In this document: positions 42,095 through 51,415 of the stretch, in pieces
How positions within the stretch are numbered: position 1 is the stretch's first letter
Layout of the letters: each line of letters opens with the position of its first letter
Assembly (NCBI GenBank): GCA_964424805.1
Contig: CAYRKH010000016.1
Coordinates: 1-55,618 of the forward strand
DNA from: IDS-8 sp964424805
Lineage (GTDB): Bacteria; Pseudomonadota; Gammaproteobacteria; Steroidobacterales; Woeseiaceae
Length of the DNA: 55,618 bases
Direction of reading: 5' to 3'
Notes under the pieces: model-generated
Told to the model about the DNA's origin: nothing
Seen by the model: the letters and a program-made list of their open reading frames with translations, nothing else
The model's database searches: none
Translations under genes and position numbers: made by a program

Positions 42095-44227
42095 ATGACG
42101 GCGAACAGAAGTGCGGGAACCATCAGGCGGGCAGGTTGCGTGGCGGCCGCGATGACGCTGGGCGTGCCCACGGTCGGGCTGGCCCAGGAGGCAGTCGGAA
42201 CGACGGGGATCGATCGCCCGACGGTCATCGAGGAAATCGTCATCACGGCGAGAAAGCGTACCGAAAGAGCCCAGGAGGTCCCGATGTCCGTGTCGGTGCT
42301 GACCGGCGAGCGACTGGAGCGCGCCGTCGATGATGGCTTCCGTGACATCGGCGGCGCCTTTCCCGGCGTGTCGTACAACGACAGCAACGGCCGCAACAGC
42401 GAGTTCAGCATCCGCGGCCTGACCTCGGCGGGCTCGGGAAGCGACACCAGCATCGGGCTTTACATCGACGAGGTGTTCGTCGGCAACGAGGCCGCCGTCA
42501 GCCAGCGGCTGTTCGACCTGCAGAACGTCCAGGTCCTGCGCGGTCCCCAGGGAACGCTGTTCGGCCGCAACACCGTGGCCGGCGCTATCAACATCGTGAC
42601 GCAGAAGCCCGAGGCCGAGCTCGGTGGCAGCGTGAACGTATCCGCCGGCAACTATGACCTTCGCCAGTACGGCGTCACGCTCAACCTCCCGATCCTGGAC
42701 GACCGGCTGATGACCCGCCTCAACTACGTGTCGCGGGAGCGGGACGGCTTCCTGGCGAACAGCGCGAACCCCGGAGAGTACGGCAACGACGAAGACGGCG
42801 AGAGCGTTCGGCTGCACGTTCTGGCACGGCCGACCGACGACCTCGAAATCCTGCTGAGCATGGACGGGTCGCGCGATCGCACTTGCGAGAACATGTTCAC
42901 CCTGGTGGACGGCGCCCTCCACGACGGCAGCGACGATCCCGACGTGTCCGCCTGGGACGAGCCCTGCGGCACCAAGGCGGACGTCAAGGGGGCCTCGCTG
43001 CGGGTGGACCGGATGTTCGACGCCGTGACGTTCACGTCCATCTCGGCGTATCGCGAGCGCGATGAATACTTCCTGACGGATCGCGACTTCACCGCGCTGC
43101 CGATACTGGCGACAGGGCTGGACGCTTCCTATCGCCACTTCACCCAGGAGTTCCGCGTGTCGGGCGGGGAGGGCGAGCGGCTGAACTGGGTTGCCGGGGC
43201 CTTCTTCTTCGATCGCGAGCATTTCCAGAACACCCTCCTTCAGCTTGGCCCCGGCTTCCTCGGACCCGGCCTCACCAACCTGGTGCAGTCGGTAGCCAAA
43301 ACGGACACGGAAAGCTACGCGGCCTTCGCGTCGGGCGAGTACGCGCTGACCGACCGGCTGAAGGCGGAAATCGGCCTTCGCTATACCTGGGAGTCCAAGA
43401 GCGTCGATTACGTACAGACCGCAACGCTGCCGATCCCGGGCTTCGGCGAGGTGGCGCCTTTCTATCGCGAGGTGGACGGGGGCGAGTGGTCGCCCACCGT
43501 CTCGCTTGCGTACGAGTTCTCTGACGATTCCATCGTGTACGGACGCATCTCGAGGGGCTTCAAGTCTGGCGGTTTCAACGCGGGTCCGAGCTCGAACCCG
43601 GACCAGGTCGAATTCCAGCCCGAGACGCTCATGAGCTACGAGACCGGGGTCAAGGCCTGGCTGGTCGATGGCGTCGTGCAGTTCGACGGCAACCTGTTCT
43701 ACATGGATTACGAGGACATCCAGCAGTCCGACCAGGACGGCGCGGGGTTCTTCATCAGCAATGCCGCCTCCGCTCGCAGCTACGGCGCTGAGACGCAGGC
43801 ATCCGTCTACTTCAGCGAAAATGTCGTGCTGCACGGCGGGCTCGGCTACGTCAATGCAAAGTACGAGGAGTTCGGCGCCAAGTCCGGCAATTACCTCCCC
43901 CGTGCGCCCGAGTGGACCGGATCGCTCAGCCTCGACATGAGCTGGGATGCCGGCGCGGGCAGCGTGTATTTCATCCCCCAGGTGCTCTACCGCAGCGACA
44001 ACTACGTCGACAGCGCCAACACCGAGGCCTTCAAGCAGGAGAGCCACACGCTGCTGAATGCCGCTCTCGGGTACGAAAGCGCCGGCGGCTGGAGCGTGGT
44101 CGCCTGGGGCCGGAACCTGGGCGACGAGCGGTTCACGCTGGGCGGCTTCGCTGTCGCACCGATCGTGTACGCGGTTACGCCATCGCCGCCGAGGACGTAC
44201 GGCCTCGATTTCCGCTGGAACTTCTGA
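42095..44227 (+). CDS. TonB-dependent outer-membrane receptor
   Basis: 710-residue outer-membrane importer. Signal peptide about 1-31 ending GLAQEA; TonB-box-like region EEIVITARKRTERAQEVPMSVSVL; plug domain with IRGLTSAGSG, SIGLYIDEVFVGNEAA and LQNVQVLRGPQGTLFGRNTVAGAINIVTQKP. The beta-barrel has typical repeated aromatic strands and a C-terminal SPPRTYGLDFRWNF ending in Phe. The start ATG 42095 follows GGGGAG. The sequence is of the Caulobacter/Sphingomonas-type receptors that import varied organic substrates, not only siderophores. First gene of the operon through 53.4 kb. Confidence 0.93.
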   Translation: MTANRSAGTIRRAGCVAAAMTLGVPTVGLAQEAVGTTGIDRPTVIEEIVITARKRTERAQEVPMSVSVLTGERLERAVDDGFRDIGGAFPGVSYNDSNGRNSEFSIRGLTSAGSGSDTSIGLYIDEVFVGNEAAVSQRLFDLQNVQVLRGPQGTLFGRNTVAGAINIVTQKPEAELGGSVNVSAGNYDLRQYGVTLNLPILDDRLMTRLNYVSRERDGFLANSANPGEYGNDEDGESVRLHVLARPTDDLEILLSMDGSRDRTCENMFTLVDGALHDGSDDPDVSAWDEPCGTKADVKGASLRVDRMFDAVTFTSISAYRERDEYFLTDRDFTALPILATGLDASYRHFTQEFRVSGGEGERLNWVAGAFFFDREHFQNTLLQLGPGFLGPGLTNLVQSVAKTDTESYAAFASGEYALTDRLKAEIGLRYTWESKSVDYVQTATLPIPGFGEVAPFYREVDGGEWSPTVSLAYEFSDDSIVYGRISRGFKSGGFNAGPSSNPDQVEFQPETLMSYETGVKAWLVDGVVQFDGNLFYMDYEDIQQSDQDGAGFFISNAASARSYGAETQASVYFSENVVLHGGLGYVNAKYEEFGAKSGNYLPRAPEWTGSLSLDMSWDAGAGSVYFIPQVLYRSDNYVDSANTEAFKQESHTLLNAALGYESAGGWSVVAWGRNLGDERFTLGGFAVAPIVYAVTPSPPRTYGLDFRWNF

Positions 44228-44240
44228 GGAGGTGACGCCG

Positions 44241-45092
44241 GTGGATCGGCGACGGCTGCTCATCGACCTGCTGCTGTTCACGGCGGTCACGTTCGCCATT
44301 ACCTGGGTGGTGGTCGGAGCGTACGTCTGGCAGCCCGAAAAGATGACGGAGCTGTTCGGGCCGATGCGGCTGGGAGCGCCGGCCTTCTACCTCGCCGTGT
44401 ACGCGCCTTCTCTGACAGCCCTCGGCGTTACCGCGCTGCGCTACGGCCGGCGGGGCCTGCGCGACCTGCTTGCGTCCGTTGTGAGAGTGCGGGTGGCGTG
44501 GAAATGGATCGCCATCAGCGTGCTCGGGTTCGCCGGCCTGTGCCTGGTGGTCGACCTCGTCAAGGCGGCGGCCGGCGGCAGCCTCGCCGGGTTCGACTTC
44601 TCGCCGTGGCTGGTAGCGCTGCCGCTGGTGATTCTCGGCGGACACATCCTTGCCGACCCGGGCGCTCTCGGGGAGGAGCTCGGCTGGCGCGGCTTTGCGC
44701 TGCCGCGCCTGCTCATGTTCACCGACGCGCGCGCCGCGGCGCTCATCCTCGGCATCGTCTGGGCCGTCTGGCACCTGCCCGCCTTCTACGTCGGCAGCCT
44801 CTCGCAGTCCGGATTCGAGTTCCTGCCGTTTGTGCTCAGGGTGACTGCGTTCTCGGTGTTCATGACCTGGCTGTTCGTCAACACGCGTGGCAGCGTGCTC
44901 TGGGCCGGCATCGTGCCGCACATGTTCTTCAACGCGGTATCGGATGCGGGGATCGAGCCGGTCGGCTGGGTCGCCATGCTCGCCGGCGCGGTGATTCTCG
45001 TGCTCGCCGGCCGCCACCTGCGCGGTCCCGGCAGAGCCGCGGCGGCATTGCCGCAGTTCGCGCTGCTGTCTTCGCCGAAGAAGCCGGGCTGA
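44241..45092 (+). CDS. CPBP-family intramembrane glutamic protease (MlrA-like)
   Basis: 283-residue polytopic membrane protease of the CAAX-protease/bacteriocin-processing family. The active-site set is complete: GEELGWRG (Glu145, Glu146, Trp149, Arg150), VWAVWHLPAF (Trp174, His178) and PHMFFNAVSD (His227, Asn231). Membrane segments lie near 8-30, 46-66, 88-106, 123-140, 165-185, 198-214 and 240-257. GTG 44241 is chosen since AGGAGGT ends seven bases before it; GTG 44232 is inside that site. The linear microcystinase MlrA belongs to this family and uses EExxW, WxxxH and HxxxN. With MlrB-, C- and D-type neighbours, a peptide-opening role is plausible but unproven. Confidence 0.85.
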   Translation: MDRRRLLIDLLLFTAVTFAITWVVVGAYVWQPEKMTELFGPMRLGAPAFYLAVYAPSLTALGVTALRYGRRGLRDLLASVVRVRVAWKWIAISVLGFAGLCLVVDLVKAAAGGSLAGFDFSPWLVALPLVILGGHILADPGALGEELGWRGFALPRLLMFTDARAAALILGIVWAVWHLPAFYVGSLSQSGFEFLPFVLRVTAFSVFMTWLFVNTRGSVLWAGIVPHMFFNAVSDAGIEPVGWVAMLAGAVILVLAGRHLRGPGRAAAALPQFALLSSPKKPG

Positions 45093-45598
45093 TGGCTGCG
45101 CGTTACACCGTCGACGACCTGCGGCAGCGGGTCGGCAGGGAACTGGGCGTTTCGGGCTGGTTCGACGTCCACCAAACCATGATGGACGAGTTCGCGCGCT
45201 CGACGAACGACCACGACAAGCTGCACGTTTCGCCGGAATGGGCGGCGCGCGAGACGCCCTACGGTGGCACCATAGCCTTCGGCTTCTGGACCCTGTCCAT
45301 GCTTACGCACTTCTCACATGAAATCGGCATGTGGCCGGTCGACGCGGCCTATGCGCTCAACTATGGCCTCGATCGCGTGCGCTGGGTGCAGCCCGTGCCC
45401 GTTGGCTCGCGGATACGGATGCGCTGTACGCTGGCCGGGCTCGAGCCGCGCGGCGAACGACACCTGCGGATACGCACCACCAATGTCATCGAAATTGAGG
45501 GCGAGGCACGGCCGGCCCTGACGGCGGAATGGCTGGGGCTCTTCGTCCTCGACCAGCACGGGCAACCGGAGGATCCCGGAGCGGGCTCGAGTGCCTGA
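45092..45598 (+). CDS. MaoC-like dehydratase/hydratase
   Basis: 168-residue hot-dog-fold protein. ARSTNDHDKLHVSPEWAARETPYGGTIAFGFWTLSML holds the hydratase-2 motif with the Asp-His pair. The rest (ALNYGLDRVRWVQPVPVGSRIRMRCTLAGLE) matches MaoC/NodN-type proteins. These hydrate 2-enoyl-CoA or related thioesters. ATG overlaps the CPBP stop (TGATG). Beside an acyl-CoA ligase it may act on the acyl part of the imported substrate. Confidence 0.85.
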   Translation: MAARYTVDDLRQRVGRELGVSGWFDVHQTMMDEFARSTNDHDKLHVSPEWAARETPYGGTIAFGFWTLSMLTHFSHEIGMWPVDAAYALNYGLDRVRWVQPVPVGSRIRMRCTLAGLEPRGERHLRIRTTNVIEIEGEARPALTAEWLGLFVLDQHGQPEDPGAGSSA

Positions 45599-47036
45599 AG
45601 GGCGCGGCGGCCGGCAGTCGCCAGGCCTCGAGCGCCTGCGGCAGCATCTCGTCGCCGGTCTCAGTACCGCACGAGCGGGCGGCGGTGCCGCCGCGGTGAT
45701 CACGCCGCACGGCGGGCAGGTCGTCGTGCACGGCAGTGCCGCGCCGGGCGAGGCCATAACACCCGCAACCGCCTTCCACGTCTGCTCCTGCTCGAAGACG
45801 TTTACGGCGGCCGTGCTGTCGCTGCTGGTGCAGGACGGTGCGGCCGGATGGGACCTGCGGGTTGCCGACGTCGTCCCCGAGTTCCGGACCGCCGACGAGG
45901 CGGTGAACCGGCAGATGACGCTGCGTGACCTGGCAAGCATGCGCATCGGCCTGTCGCGCGCCGGTATCGCCGAGTGGGGCATGCGGCAGGACGCGGCGAA
46001 AAGCGACCGGCTCGCCAGGGCCCGCCACATGGAGCTGTCCGCCCGCTTTCGCGATCGCTTCAGCTATTCCAATCTTTGTTACGTCGCGTTGTCGCTGGCG
46101 GCGGAACGCCTGTCAGGGCAATCGTTCCCGGAGCTCGTGGGCGAGCTCACGGCACCGCTCGGAATGCAGGCAACGGTCTCTGCAGGGTTCGGCGTCGAGC
46201 CTCCGGCAGGCGCCTCGCCGCACCTGCCGCTGGACGGTCGGCTGGTGCCCGTCCGCGAGCTGACCGGACCGAACTCGGAGGGCTCGGCGCGGATTCACCT
46301 CGACGGTAACGACGCCCTGCGCTGGCTGCGTTTCCTGCTCGACGGCCTGGCCGGCTCGGATGCCGGTCCGCTGCGGGCCGCCGCACTCGCAAAGATGGCA
46401 GCGCCCGCGGCCGCGGTGGCCGAGCCGGACCGGCGGCTGGCTCCGGAGGGCGGTGCGTGCACTTACGGCATGGGACTTTATGCAGCGGCATTCCTGGGCC
46501 GGCGCCTCCTGCGCCATGGCGGCGGCGGACGCGGATGGCGCCACGCAATGGCCCTGCTCCCGGACGCCGGAACGGGTGTATTCCTGATGGCTTCGGCCGA
46601 AAGCCCACGCATCGAGGGACTCGCGCTCGAGCTGTTGGAGATCGCCAACGGCCGCGAGCCGCGCGACTGGCAGGGCGAATTCGAACGTGCGGCTAAGGAT
46701 ACTGCACGCGGCGGGCAGGAAGCGGCCGACGCGCTCGTTCCGCGGGACAGGCGCACGCCGCCGGTCGCCGTTGCTTCCGGCGTTTACGAGCACCCGGTGA
46801 CCGGCAGGGTCCACGTCCGGGTGCGGGACGGCGAAGTTGGGATTGCCTTCGACGACGCGCCCGATTTCAACGCGATCCTCGAACCCTGGGGCGGCGCCGG
46901 CTACCGGTTCAGGTTCGCGGAGCCCGCGCTGCGCGAGCAGCCGCTCGACCCGCCGTTCAGGCTACGCGTCGAAGGAAGCGGCCGCGCGCAGGTGCTGCGG
47001 ACGACATGGTTCGGCGACTTGCGGAGAACGGGATGA
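45591..47036 (+). CDS. Beta-lactamase-family serine hydrolase (MlrB-like)
   Basis: 481-residue class C beta-lactamase/DD-peptidase-fold hydrolase. Catalytic motifs are SCSK (Ser66-Lys69), YSN (Tyr159-Asn161) and HGG (309-311). A C-terminal beta-rich domain (about 400-481, SGVYEHPVTGRVHVRVRDGEVGIAF) is like the accessory domain of esterase/peptidase members. No signal peptide is seen, so it is probably cytoplasmic. The GTG start overlaps the MaoC gene by eight bases; the stop overlaps the transporter (ATGA). MlrB, which cuts linear microcystin, belongs to this superfamily. Many members are esterases or D-aminopeptidases, so specificity is open. Confidence 0.85.
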   Translation: MPEGRGGRQSPGLERLRQHLVAGLSTARAGGGAAAVITPHGGQVVVHGSAAPGEAITPATAFHVCSCSKTFTAAVLSLLVQDGAAGWDLRVADVVPEFRTADEAVNRQMTLRDLASMRIGLSRAGIAEWGMRQDAAKSDRLARARHMELSARFRDRFSYSNLCYVALSLAAERLSGQSFPELVGELTAPLGMQATVSAGFGVEPPAGASPHLPLDGRLVPVRELTGPNSEGSARIHLDGNDALRWLRFLLDGLAGSDAGPLRAAALAKMAAPAAAVAEPDRRLAPEGGACTYGMGLYAAAFLGRRLLRHGGGGRGWRHAMALLPDAGTGVFLMASAESPRIEGLALELLEIANGREPRDWQGEFERAAKDTARGGQEAADALVPRDRRTPPVAVASGVYEHPVTGRVHVRVRDGEVGIAFDDAPDFNAILEPWGGAGYRFRFAEPALREQPLDPPFRLRVEGSGRAQVLRTTWFGDLRRTG

Positions 47037-48364
47037 CGGTCAGGTTCCGCCACCTGGTCGCGTTTGCCCTGCCGTCAGTACCGCAGGCCGTGGTGATCTT
47101 CCCGTCCCAGGCGATCCTGCCCGGCTTCTACGCCCAGCACACCGGAATCCCGCTCGCGACGATTGGCCTCGTCCTGATCTTCGCGCGTGCCTTCGACGCG
47201 GTTACGGACCCGCTCGTCGGCTTCCTGTCGGACAGGACCATCGACCGGCTCGGCACCCGCAAACCGTGGATGATTGCCGGCGCGCTGGTGCTGTCCGTGG
47301 CGGTCGTCAACCTGTACGCGCCCGCCCCCGATACCGGTGCGGCAGAGTACCTGGCGTGGTTTCTCGCTTTTTACTTCGGCTACACGCTGATCGACATCCC
47401 GCACAAGGCATGGGGTACGGAGCTTGCTCGCGGCTACGTCGATCGCTCGCGGATATTCACAAGCCTTGCCGTTGCCTTCGGCGTCGGAAATCTTGCGTTT
47501 GCACTCGCCCCATTCCTGGCCGCTTCCGGGTCGGGTGCCTACGATGCCGAAACGCTCGATGCCATAGGCTGGGCGGTTGCCATCGCGCTCCCGGTGACCG
47601 TGCTGGCAGCGGTGCTCGGCGTACCGGACGGCGCGCCCACCAGGGCAAAGCGCATCGAAGTGCGCGCCGTGCTGCGCGCGATGCGCTCGAACCTTCCGCT
47701 GCTGCGCTTCCTCGCGACCTACCTGCTGACGGGTCTCGGCCAGGGTATCTTCTACGGACTCGTGTTCCTGTTCGTCGGCTCGGTGCTGGGGCTCGGGGAG
47801 AAGTTCGCGTGGGTGCTGCTCGCCGACGCCGCGGTGACCCTGGTCAGCGTGCCGCTGTGGTACCGCCTCATCCGCCTGATGCAGAAACACCGCGCGTGGG
47901 CGCTGGGCCTCGGCATCTCGGTTGCCGCGCTGCTGGCAATGCTCTGGCTGCCGGAAGGGGAGGCGGCCTTCCTGCCGTTGATCGTCCTCGTGTGCGTGCG
48001 CGCCTTCGGCTCCTGCGTTACACAGGTGGCGCCGAACGCGCTGCTCGGCGACGTCGTGGACTACGAGCTGATGAAGCGCCAGGTGAACCAGGCCGCGAAC
48101 TTCCATGCCATGGTATCGCTCGCCACCAAGTTCACCGTGACGGCGGGCAGCGGCGCCGGGCTTTTGGCCGTGGGACTTGCCGGCTTCGACCCGAAGGTCG
48201 CCAACTCCGAGGCGGTGATTACGGCGTTCAAGGTGGCAGCCCTGCTGGTGCCCGCGCTGATCCTGCTGGGCGGCGCGGTATCGGCGGTCGGGTTCCCGTT
48301 GCACCGCCGGCGGCACGACATCGTGCGGCGACGGCTCGAAAGCAGGATGGCGGATGGCGGGTGA
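47033..48364 (+). CDS. GPH/MFS-family cation-coupled transporter (MlrD-like position)
   Basis: 443-residue inner-membrane transporter with about 12 segments. The helix II motif ARAFDAVTDPLVGFLSDRTIDRLGTRKPWM with Asp55 and Asp59 is that of the glycoside-pentoside-hexuronide (MelB-like) branch of the major facilitator superfamily. DIPHKAWGTEL and LGDVVDYELMKRQVNQAANFHAMVSLATKF are further branch signatures. ATG start overlaps the hydrolase stop. Given its neighbours it probably carries the receptor substrate or a product across the inner membrane rather than a sugar. Confidence 0.88.
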   Translation: MTVRFRHLVAFALPSVPQAVVIFPSQAILPGFYAQHTGIPLATIGLVLIFARAFDAVTDPLVGFLSDRTIDRLGTRKPWMIAGALVLSVAVVNLYAPAPDTGAAEYLAWFLAFYFGYTLIDIPHKAWGTELARGYVDRSRIFTSLAVAFGVGNLAFALAPFLAASGSGAYDAETLDAIGWAVAIALPVTVLAAVLGVPDGAPTRAKRIEVRAVLRAMRSNLPLLRFLATYLLTGLGQGIFYGLVFLFVGSVLGLGEKFAWVLLADAAVTLVSVPLWYRLIRLMQKHRAWALGLGISVAALLAMLWLPEGEAAFLPLIVLVCVRAFGSCVTQVAPNALLGDVVDYELMKRQVNQAANFHAMVSLATKFTVTAGSGAGLLAVGLAGFDPKVANSEAVITAFKVAALLVPALILLGGAVSAVGFPLHRRRHDIVRRRLESRMADGG

Positions 48365-49865
48365 ATCGCGGCGAACCCTGCGCGCCTTCACGGCCGGCCT
48401 CGGCGTGGAGACCAACACCTTCAGCCCGCTGCGGGTGAGCCTGCGGGATTTCACCCGTACATTTCTGTACCGGCCCGGCGAGCACCCGGAGGCGCTGACG
48501 GAGGTCTCCGCCCCCCTCTGGCTGTTGCGCCGGCGCGCGCGTGAACAGGGCTGGAACCTCGTCGAGGGCACCTACGCCTTCGCGTTGCCGGCCGGCCGCT
48601 GCGAGCGCGCGGTCTACGAGCACCTGCGCGACGAGATCTGCGAGCAGCTCCGGGCGGCAATGCCCCTGGACCTCGTGGCGCTGTCGCTGCACGGTGCGAT
48701 GTGCGCCGAGGGCTACGACGACTGCGAAGGCGACCTGCTCGCCCGGGTCAGGACCATTGTCGGTCCGGCCGTCCCGGTCGGTATTGAAATCGATCCGCAC
48801 GCGCACCTGTCGGAGGCGATGGTTCGGCATGCCGATATCCTGGTGGCGTTCAAGGAATACCCGCACGTCGACTTCCTCGAGCGCGGCATCGAGCTCATCG
48901 ACCTGCTCGAACGCTGTGCCCGGGAGCGCTGGCGGCCGCAGAAGGCCGTCTACGATTGCCGGACGATCGGCCGCTTCCACACGATGCGCGAACCGATGAA
49001 GGGATTCGTCAGGGACATGCAGGCGCTCGAAGCGCGGCCGGACGTCGCCTCGGTATCCCTGGTGCACGGGTTCCCCTGGGGTGACGTTGCGGACATGGGC
49101 GCCAAGGTCGTCGTGCTCGCGGACGACGCGGGGACGGCCCGCGCCCTCTCGGAAGCGCTCGGCCGGCAGCTCATCGGCCTGCGTGAGGCAACGTTCACGC
49201 CGCCGCTGCCGCTCGACGAGGCGGTAAAGGCCGCCCTCGCGGAGCCGGAGGGACCCGTGGTGCTGGCGGACGTGTCCGACAACCCGGGCGGTGGCGCCGG
49301 CGGTGACTCGACGCTGCTCCTCGAGCGCCTGCTCGATGCGGGCGTCACCGCCTGCCTGGGACCCCTGTGGGACCCGGAAACGGTGGCGGCCGCGCACGCC
49401 GCCGGCATGGGCGCCGAGCTCGCGCTCGCGCTTGGCGGCAAGTCCGGCGGCGTAAACAGCGGGCGCCCCGTCGAGCGCCGGGGCGAGGTGGTCGGGTTGG
49501 CGGAGGACGCCCGGCAAACCTGGGCCGGCACGGAGATGTCCCTCGGGCGCGCCTGCGCGGTACGGCTCGGCGCCGTGACGGTCGTGGTCTCGTCGACACG
49601 CGACCAGGCGTACGGGCCGGACCTGTTTCGGACGCTGAACGTTGAGCCGGCCGACCAGCGCATCGTCGCCGTGAAATCCGCGCAGCATTTCGCCGCCGGT
49701 TTCGCATCCCTGGCCCGGGCAACCGTTCTTGCCTCGGGGGGCGGACCGCTGGAAGCGGACTTCAGGAAGATTCCCTATCGCCGCGTCCGGCGGCCGATCT
49801 GGCCGCTGGACGACGTCGGCCGGCCGGACGGCGATCGTGGCGCCGCCGGCGCAGGGGAGCGGTAG
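48354..49865 (+). CDS. M81-family metallopeptidase (MlrC-like)
   Basis: 503-residue protein of the microcystin degradation protein MlrC family. The N-terminal ETNTFSP (19-25), LHGAM (112-116) and the metal motif D-x-H (Asp147, His149) plus YPHVD (His171) are present with exact 22-residue spacing between the two His. The second domain has VLADVSDNPGGGAGGDSTLLLERLL and GGKSGGVNSGRPVE. Members hydrolyse small peptides or amides; MlrC acts on the tetrapeptide and Adda fragments of microcystin. Start overlaps the transporter by 11 bases. Confidence 0.9.
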   Translation: MAGESRRTLRAFTAGLGVETNTFSPLRVSLRDFTRTFLYRPGEHPEALTEVSAPLWLLRRRAREQGWNLVEGTYAFALPAGRCERAVYEHLRDEICEQLRAAMPLDLVALSLHGAMCAEGYDDCEGDLLARVRTIVGPAVPVGIEIDPHAHLSEAMVRHADILVAFKEYPHVDFLERGIELIDLLERCARERWRPQKAVYDCRTIGRFHTMREPMKGFVRDMQALEARPDVASVSLVHGFPWGDVADMGAKVVVLADDAGTARALSEALGRQLIGLREATFTPPLPLDEAVKAALAEPEGPVVLADVSDNPGGGAGGDSTLLLERLLDAGVTACLGPLWDPETVAAAHAAGMGAELALALGGKSGGVNSGRPVERRGEVVGLAEDARQTWAGTEMSLGRACAVRLGAVTVVVSSTRDQAYGPDLFRTLNVEPADQRIVAVKSAQHFAAGFASLARATVLASGGGPLEADFRKIPYRRVRRPIWPLDDVGRPDGDRGAAGAGER

Positions 49866-49867
49866 CC

Positions 49868-51415
49868 GTGGAGCGTCGCTTGCACGATTACCTCGGGCGC
49901 TGGGCAGAGGAGCGGCCCGGCGCCGATGCCGTCGTGACCCCGTTCCGGCGGATGAGCTGGGCCGAGCTGCGCGCCGCCGTTGACGCCTGCGCGGCGGCGC
50001 TGCTGGCTGCCGGCGTCCAACCGGGCGACCGCGTGGCGACCCTTTCCGCACCCGGCGACGAATTTCTCGTCACTTTCCTCGCCACGGCGGCGGTCGGCGG
50101 TATCTGGGTTGGCCTGAACCCGCGCTACGCGGATCCGGAGCTCGATGCCGTCGTCGCGCGGGTGGAGCCCGCGCTGGTGTTTTTCCCGGATGAGATCGAA
50201 GGCCGGAGCTACCGTACCTGGGCCGCCGGCTTGCCGGACAGCGTGCGCACGGTATGTTTCGACGGAACCGGATCGCGCGGGGAACGGGAGATCGCCTTTG
50301 CCGCCTTCATCGAGTCGGGAGGCAGGATTTCACGTGCGGCCGTCGATGCGCGTGCGGACAAGGTGCAGCCGGGCGACGCCTGCCTGATCGTCTTCACGTC
50401 CGGCAGCACCGGCGAACCCAAGGGCGCCGTGATCAGTCACCGCGCGCTCACCGGCGCCAGCGAAACCCAGCTTCGCGCCTGGCCGGCCGAGCCGCTGCGC
50501 GTGCTCAACAACCTGCCCGTCAACCACATCGGCTGCGTCGGTGACCTGGCCTGTTATGCGCTGGTCGGCGGAGGCACGGTCGTCTTCACGCCGAGGTTCG
50601 ACCCGGCGGCCTCGCTGCGGGCGATCGAAGCGGAGAACGTGACGGTATGGGGGCAGGTGCCGACGATGTTCCAGCTCACCCTGGATGCGCCCGCGATCGG
50701 CGCGGCGCGCCTGGATTCGCTGCAGATGATCTTCTGGGGAGGCGCGCATGCGGCACCGAACCTGGTCGCACGGCTGCGAGCGCTTTGCCCGCGCGTCGCG
50801 ACGTCCTGGGGGCAGACGGAGACCGTCGGCTCCATCACGTTCACCGATCCCGATACCACGACGACGCCGGCGGATTCGGTCGGCCGGGTCGTCGCGCCCT
50901 ACAAGCTGCGCCTCGTCGACGATGAAGGCCGCGAGCTTCCGGCCGGCGAAAGGGGAGAGATCCAGGTGCAAACGCCCTGGGGCATGACGGAATACTGGCG
51001 CGACCCCGCCGCGACTGCCCGGGTGATCCTGCCGAACGGCTGGCGCCGCACGGGCGACGTGGGCGAGCTGTCCTCGAGCGGCGACCTGAAGCTGGTGGGT
51101 CGGGTTCACGACGTGTTCAAGTCGGGCGGTTACAACATCTATCCTCCGGAGATCGAGGAAGCACTGGCGGCACACCCCGGCGTTGCCGAATGCAGCGTGG
51201 TCGGAGCGCCGGACGAGGTCTTCGGCAGCGTGGCGGTCGCGTTCTTCGTTCCGGAAGGTCCGCCACCGGCGGCGGACGAACTGCGCGCGCACCTGCGAGG
51301 CAGGATTGCAAACTACAAGGTGCCGAAGCGGTTCACTCGCGTCGACGGGTTGCCGCGGCTGCCGAACGGCAAGGTCGACAAGGGCGCGCTGCGCCGGCGG
51401 GCCGCCGGATCGTGA
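49868..51415 (+). CDS. AMP-dependent acyl-CoA synthetase/ligase
   Basis: 515-residue ANL-superfamily enzyme that adenylates a carboxylic acid and makes its CoA thioester. P-loop-like FTSGSTGEPKG (176-186), motif A5 ATSWGQTE, A7 WRRTGDVGELSS, A8 GRVHDVFKSGGYNIYPPEIEE and the A10 lysine in PNGKVDKGAL (K502). The acyl pocket residues (NHIGCVGDL, FWGGAH) are not those of a family I recognise. GTG start two bases after the M81 stop. It likely activates a carboxylate released by the peptidases. Confidence 0.9.
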   Translation: MERRLHDYLGRWAEERPGADAVVTPFRRMSWAELRAAVDACAAALLAAGVQPGDRVATLSAPGDEFLVTFLATAAVGGIWVGLNPRYADPELDAVVARVEPALVFFPDEIEGRSYRTWAAGLPDSVRTVCFDGTGSRGEREIAFAAFIESGGRISRAAVDARADKVQPGDACLIVFTSGSTGEPKGAVISHRALTGASETQLRAWPAEPLRVLNNLPVNHIGCVGDLACYALVGGGTVVFTPRFDPAASLRAIEAENVTVWGQVPTMFQLTLDAPAIGAARLDSLQMIFWGGAHAAPNLVARLRALCPRVATSWGQTETVGSITFTDPDTTTTPADSVGRVVAPYKLRLVDDEGRELPAGERGEIQVQTPWGMTEYWRDPAATARVILPNGWRRTGDVGELSSSGDLKLVGRVHDVFKSGGYNIYPPEIEEALAAHPGVAECSVVGAPDEVFGSVAVAFFVPEGPPPAADELRAHLRGRIANYKVPKRFTRVDGLPRLPNGKVDKGALRRRAAGS

